From Betaproteobacteria bacterium HGW-Betaproteobacteria-2 (lineage in GTDB: Bacteria > Pseudomonadota > Gammaproteobacteria > Burkholderiales > Methylophilaceae), in NCBI GenBank assembly GCA_002842255.1, contig PHCM01000051.1:1-8533 (forward strand): DNA of 8,533 nucleotides, read 5' to 3'. This document shows positions 6,401-8,533 of this stretch, in pieces. A program made the position numbers and the translations under genes. The notes beneath the pieces are model-generated. The model had not been told where the DNA came from, ran no database searches, and worked only from the letters and a program-made list of their open reading frames with translations. The first letter of the stretch is position 1; every line of letters starts with the position of its first letter.

Positions 6401-7488
6401 TGGATATTACCAATCCGGGCTCACCTTCGTTGATGTGGGAATTCGATGCAAGTGACGAACCGAATCTTGGCTTCACTTACGGTACGCCGGTGATAACGAA
6501 AAATCCGGATGGCGATTGGGTTGTCTTGGTAACCTCGGGTTATAACAACATCCCGGACAATAGCCCTTTTTACGATGATGAAGGCGTGAAATTCAAGCCC
6601 AACAATCCGGCCCAGTTTACGACTGGAGATGGCAAGGGTTACCTCTTCATTCTCAATGCAGTGACTGGGGTCAAGACCGGCCAGATCACTACGGGAGTGG
6701 GTAACCTCTCTGTCCCGAGCGGCTTGGCAAAGATTTCAGCCTGGGCAGACGATCCGGAAGTCAACAATACGGCTACCTATGTTTACGGCGGTGATTTGCT
6801 GGGTAATCTGTGGCGCTTTGACCTCAGTGACAATTCGGTAATGAAGTTTGCCGATCTGGGCAGCACTCAGCCGATTACCGTTCCGCCGGAGCTTGGTTTA
6901 ATCCAGAAAAAGCGCGTGGTGTTCGTTGGTTCCGGCAAATACCTGGAAGTCAGCGATCTGACCAATCTGGATCTGCAGACCTTGTATGCCATCAAGGACG
7001 ATGACAGCACCACCACGCTTTCTGCTCCGAAAAGTAGTCTGGAACAGCAGACCCTTGTGACCTCCGGTTCGGAAACTAGGCAATCTGGAGATGGGAACGA
7101 CGTGAACTGGGATACCGGACTGGGCTGGTATGTTGATTTCCCCGATGGAGGCGAACGTCAGCATGTGGCCTCGGAACTGGTACTGGGCACTTTGCTGGTG
7201 CCGACTACTGTGCCGACCTCGTCTGCCTGTCAGCCGGCCGGTTATGGTTGGCTGAATGCGCTGGATTACCGTACCGGCCGCAAGGTGCCGGATGCCGAGG
7301 CGGCATCCTGGCGGGTAAATGCACCTATCGTCGGCTTCAACGTGGTTTCGATTGGCGGCAAACCGAAGGTGAATGTGGTGACTGCCGATGATCCGAATCC
7401 AAAATTGCTGGATAACATCAAATTTACCGGTTCCGGTACAGGCTTCCAGAAGACCCGTGCGATCTGGCGTGAATTGATCCGGAAGTAA
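3406..7488 (+). CDS. pilY1: PilC/PilY1-type pilus tip protein with VWA domain and beta-propeller
   Basis: Encodes 1360 residues, longer than the about 1160 of Pseudomonas PilY1. A Sec signal peptide ends near Ala31 (ARA|AV). A von Willebrand A domain starts with the metal-site motif D61-D-S-G-S65; its other ligands are T457 (SGTPLR) and D498 (LLTSDGFWNG), so the MIDAS is complete but split by about 390 residues. Inside that gap lie conserved cysteine motifs (EYCTRRDLKVC, RWCRNN) and a Thr/Ser-rich insert at about 232-345. Residues 717-774 hold six cysteines. From about 866 the PilC beta-propeller begins (VLGDIIDSTPTF, YVGANDGMLHAFDAET, YVYGGDLLGNLWRFDL). The start at 3406 has AGGAG (3394-3398) 7 bases upstream and gives the signal peptide; the upstream ATG at 3373 lies within pilX. 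The protein acts at the pilus tip in adhesion and extension/retraction control together with the minor pilins encoded upstream. No RGD motif is present, and the usual propeller calcium loop is not recognisable. Confidence 0.93.
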   Translation: MKRTPHNFNILSGILAMAMIGSMLFSSAARAAVDSPLDLATIPLSNSPTIAIEPNLLFILDDSGSMGWDYMPDYVNNTSYRYEDSLQENASFNTIAYNPTIRYLPPVNFTAAGLSTTTYQSQTGISTETGANTDSKPNWRRVKNNPYLSTATSNLESDASYYHVTAGEYCTRRDLKVCVAQSAPSETYPYPAPVRWCRNNTEAAKTVPGAGTCQAARVTTGTTYTSLRMPAQYSATIRITGASSTPKVNGVVVDGQQIMYTAAPGDTNTTSTIAQSIVDRINACTTTIVGNCTVAGYSATRSSSTVIIHAPHIITATPALSPAVSSGTLTSTISSFGAGSNVPGVLNFTPILSSVDSYPLPGSSSKASTRTDCAASICTYAEEMTNYANWWAYYHTRMQMMKTAVSLAFKDVGDDFRVGFMTINTTSGKSLDFGTFNTAQKAAWYSKLFSTPTGSGTPLRYALSRAGRIYANKEDVGGVFSDPMQYECQQNFSLLTSDGFWNGSGGYKLDGSAMTNQDGGDTPRPYFEGPTASSDSLADAAKYYYDTDLRDPSLSNCTGALGTSVCQTTPTVNKVQRMVTLSLGLGVDGTLAYATDYKTAEENAYADIKNGTQNWPVPKNDDPTAIDDLWHAAVNGNGTYFSAKNPTDLVNQLKDALAAVAVKVGAGAAAATSTLNPVAGDNFGYVASYTTGLWTGNLEKRGINTTTGAFGATALSCVEDVLPTSTCTSPSSILADGSGGYNCVTPDIPEEDGCAGGTWDSENYTCSVPVAASCSGTLKNKVGEIDDTRTIYMNVGGSLAPFSYGNLNASQKTTFESAFLSANLSQWSHLAETLTADQLAAASGANLVNYIRGQKAYEETSSDPGKRLFRKRQAVLGDIIDSTPTFSGVPTFSYSDQGYASFKSSYSGTGVVYVGANDGMLHAFDAETLVERWAYVPSMVIPNLWKLADTAYASKHIYYANGAPTISDICVSGCNSAGAVWKTILVAGLNGGGRGYYALDITNPGSPSLMWEFDASDEPNLGFTYGTPVITKNPDGDWVVLVTSGYNNIPDNSPFYDDEGVKFKPNNPAQFTTGDGKGYLFILNAVTGVKTGQITTGVGNLSVPSGLAKISAWADDPEVNNTATYVYGGDLLGNLWRFDLSDNSVMKFADLGSTQPITVPPELGLIQKKRVVFVGSGKYLEVSDLTNLDLQTLYAIKDDDSTTTLSAPKSSLEQQTLVTSGSETRQSGDGNDVNWDTGLGWYVDFPDGGERQHVASELVLGTLLVPTTVPTSSACQPAGYGWLNALDYRTGRKVPDAEAASWRVNAPIVGFNVVSIGGKPKVNVVTADDPNPKLLDNIKFTGSGTGFQKTRAIWRELIRK

Positions 7489-7503
7489 ACTTAATTGAAG
7501 TGC

Positions 7504-7530
7504 AAAAAGGGCGGCAATGCCGCCCTTTTT
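7504..7530. terminator. Bidirectional intrinsic terminator
   Basis: A perfect 12-bp inverted repeat (7504-7515 with 7519-7530) around the loop AAT. Its core is a 7-bp G/C stem, with five A on the left and five T on the right, so it has a U-tract read in either direction. It begins 15 bases after the pilY1 stop and ends 8 bases before the stop of the facing Gx-family gene, so it should end both converging transcripts. Confidence 0.92.
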
Positions 7531-7538
7531 GCTGCCCG

Positions 7539-8054
7539 TCAGTTTTGTTGCATCAGTCTGGTCAGCACCAGGCCGTTGATCAGGCCGAATACCAATGCGG
7601 CGAGTGCGAACACCGGGGTCAGGTAGACGATGCCGCTGTGTGGAATGAGCCAGAGCCAGACGATCAGCAGTTGCCCGCTGATGTGGGCGAAGGCAGCGAG
7701 TATGCTGAGGCTGACCGGGCCGAACCATTGTTTCGGCAGATGGATCGCGAGCGCGAGGACGGCCAGGCTGCCGAGTGCGCCGCCGAAGCTGAGCAGGAAG
7801 GTGGGCGAGAACAGTTGGCCGAGCAGCAGGCTGCCGGCGAATACGCGTAGCAGGCTGACCCAGGTGGCCGTGCCGATGCCATAATGGTATAGGACATACA
7901 AGGTCACGATATTGGCGATGCCCGGTTTGACGCCGGGCAGCGGCGAGGGCAGCACGGCTTCGATCAGGTGCAGGCCGATTGCAAGCGCAGCCAGCTTGGC
8001 GATGCGGTGATCGTTCTCTGTCGCAGTAATGGTGTGCCGGGTGTTTTCTCGCAT
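7539..8054 (-). CDS. Gx transporter family / Hpre_diP_synt_I membrane protein (EetB-like)
   Basis: Encodes a 171-residue integral membrane protein with about five hydrophobic segments. The signature near the N-terminus, IEAVLPSPLPGVKPGIAN (residues 31-48), is characteristic of the family annotated as Gx transporter or heptaprenyl diphosphate synthase component I. The second name is misleading, as no prenyltransferase motif is visible. Other polar residues inside membrane segments include R70, H124 and Q128. The family resembles small substrate-binding membrane subunits, and as I recall EetB of the Listeria extracellular electron transfer locus belongs to it. The gene starts one base after the stop of the NusG-domain-II gene, with no clear ribosome binding site, so translation is probably coupled. 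It is the last gene of its operon before the shared terminator. The family is clear; the substrate or exact function is not. Confidence 0.85.
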   Translation of the reverse strand: MRENTRHTITATENDHRIAKLAALAIGLHLIEAVLPSPLPGVKPGIANIVTLYVLYHYGIGTATWVSLLRVFAGSLLLGQLFSPTFLLSFGGALGSLAVLALAIHLPKQWFGPVSLSILAAFAHISGQLLIVWLWLIPHSGIVYLTPVFALAALVFGLINGLVLTRLMQQN

Positions 8055-8055
8055 A

Positions 8056-8451
8056 TCAATAATTCAGCGAATCGTAGGGTTTGCTGTTGCCCAACAGTTC
8101 GACGCTGACCTGATTCGGCAGACACATGGCAACTTCGCTCGCTTGCGTGAGCCAGCCCTGTTTGACGCAATACTGACGTGGGCCGGGATCACTGGCAACG
8201 CGCACCCTGCCGTGGTCGATGATGACGGTGGTCGTGCCCAACGGTCCCGGGATTTCCAGAGTGCGTTGTTGATTCAGGCTTTGTGTCGTGAATATTTCGC
8301 TGCCGGCGCGGACCTGCACCTTGCTGGCTGCTTCACCCAGCCACAGGGTCTTGAATAGAGCGAAGACCGCAATCGCGCCCAACACTACAGTCAGGCCATC
8401 CCCCCATCTCAGTCCGTGCAGCCAGTTATGGCAGGGTGCGGACTTCGACAT
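8056..8451 (-). CDS. NusG domain II-containing membrane-anchored protein (EetA-like)
   Basis: Encodes a 131-residue protein with one membrane anchor (about residues 19-38) and an extracytoplasmic domain of the NusG_II type. The conserved features are C95 and W100 (YCVKQGWLT) and C110 in MCLPNQVSVEL; the Cys-Leu-Pro-Asn motif is a family signature and C95/C110 may form a disulfide. Despite the name it is not a transcription factor: there is no NGN or KOW part. I chose the ATG at 8451 because GGAAG sits 4 bases upstream and it puts the anchor at the N-terminus; the frame is open to 8496 but that would add an unlikely extension. The start overlaps the end of the ApbE-like gene by 26 bases, and the next gene starts 1 base after the stop. 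Such proteins recur beside ApbE and Gx-family genes, which points to a role in membrane redox or flavin-linked electron transfer. Confidence 0.83.
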   Translation of the reverse strand: MSKSAPCHNWLHGLRWGDGLTVVLGAIAVFALFKTLWLGEAASKVQVRAGSEIFTTQSLNQQRTLEIPGPLGTTTVIIDHGRVRVASDPGPRQYCVKQGWLTQASEVAMCLPNQVSVELLGNSKPYDSLNY

Positions 8452-8533
8452 CGTTCTTCCATTTGAGGCGCTGCTGCATGGCCGGGCTGGCAGCAATATT
8501 GCCTGCGTCGTCGATCACCATGAAGTTTTCAAC
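8426..8533 (-). CDS. apbE: ApbE-like FAD:protein FMN transferase, C-terminal fragment
   Basis: Only the last 35 codons are in the window; the gene enters from the right edge. The visible peptide begins VENFMVIDDAGNIAASPAM and continues QQRLKWKNDVEVRTLP before the stop. A segment of the type F-x-V-I-D-x-x-G-x-x-x-x-S-P-x-M is what I expect at the end of ApbE, the periplasmic enzyme that attaches FMN from FAD to Thr of exported redox proteins such as NqrC or RnfG. The two downstream genes, NusG_II and Gx family, are frequent partners of ApbE, which supports the call. The catalytic part lies outside the window, so the assignment rests on a short tail and context. Its last 26 bases overlap the next gene, implying one operon. 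Confidence 0.6.
   Translation of the reverse strand, partial: VENFMVIDDAGNIAASPAMQQRLKWKNDVEVRTLP

Noticed and set aside
3406..7488. RGD integrin-binding motif in PilY1
   Set aside because: The Pseudomonas protein has one, but no Arg-Gly-Asp occurs in this sequence.
6898..7728. Long open frame (276 codons) on the minus strand across the end of pilY1 and the terminator
   Set aside because: It crosses the terminator hairpin, overlaps two well-supported genes in other frames, and has low-complexity Arg/Gln/His/Gly-rich sequence without family features.
8056..8451. NusG-type transcription factor
   Set aside because: Only the domain-II fold is present, attached to a membrane anchor; no NGN domain or KOW motif is visible, and the context is a membrane/flavin operon.

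Overview
The window looks like chromosomal DNA from a Gram-negative bacterium, most likely a betaproteobacterium of the Nitrosomonadales/Gallionellaceae kind. That placement is inferred from three things: a type IV pilus minor-pilin operon with the betaproteobacterial style of PilY1, a divergent LptM-type lipoprotein gene, and a convergent ApbE / NusG-domain-II / Gx-family operon. No rRNA or other taxon-specific marker is present, so the placement is tentative. I see no mobile element, CRISPR array, tRNA or rRNA.

Layout. (1) Bases 1-62, minus strand: the start of a small lipoprotein gene with a clear lipobox followed by Gly-Thr-Lys-Gly, as in LptM (YifL). (2) Bases 63-228: divergent intergenic region with possible promoters in both directions and LytTR/AlgR-like CCGTT repeats ahead of the pilus operon. 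(3) Bases 229-7488, plus strand: six tightly packed genes, pilE, a fimT/gspH-type gene, pilV, pilW, pilX and pilY1. Gaps or overlaps are from -7 to +10 bases, so this is surely one operon. (4) Bases 7504-7530: a perfect 12-bp hairpin flanked by A and T tracts, serving as terminator for both converging operons. (5) Bases 7539-8533, minus strand: the tail of an ApbE-like gene, then a NusG-domain-II membrane-anchored protein, then a Gx-family (Hpre_diP_synt_I) membrane protein, transcribed in that order.

How the genes work together. The four core minor pilins (GspH/FimT-type, PilV, PilW, PilX), PilE and the large tip protein PilY1 form the complex that primes pilus assembly and caps the fibre. 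PilY1 has a complete von Willebrand A metal site and a C-terminal beta-propeller, and is longer than the Pseudomonas protein because of at least two insertions. The facing operon pairs a flavin transferase (ApbE) with two membrane proteins of the families to which, as I recall, the Gram-positive EetA and EetB electron-transfer proteins belong. This suggests an extracytosolic flavin/redox module.

Nothing here is a wholly unknown system. The points most worth checking are the ApbE/EetA/EetB-like triad, the candidate AlgR-type sites in front of pilE, and the unusual insertions and metal-binding loops in PilY1 and PilW.
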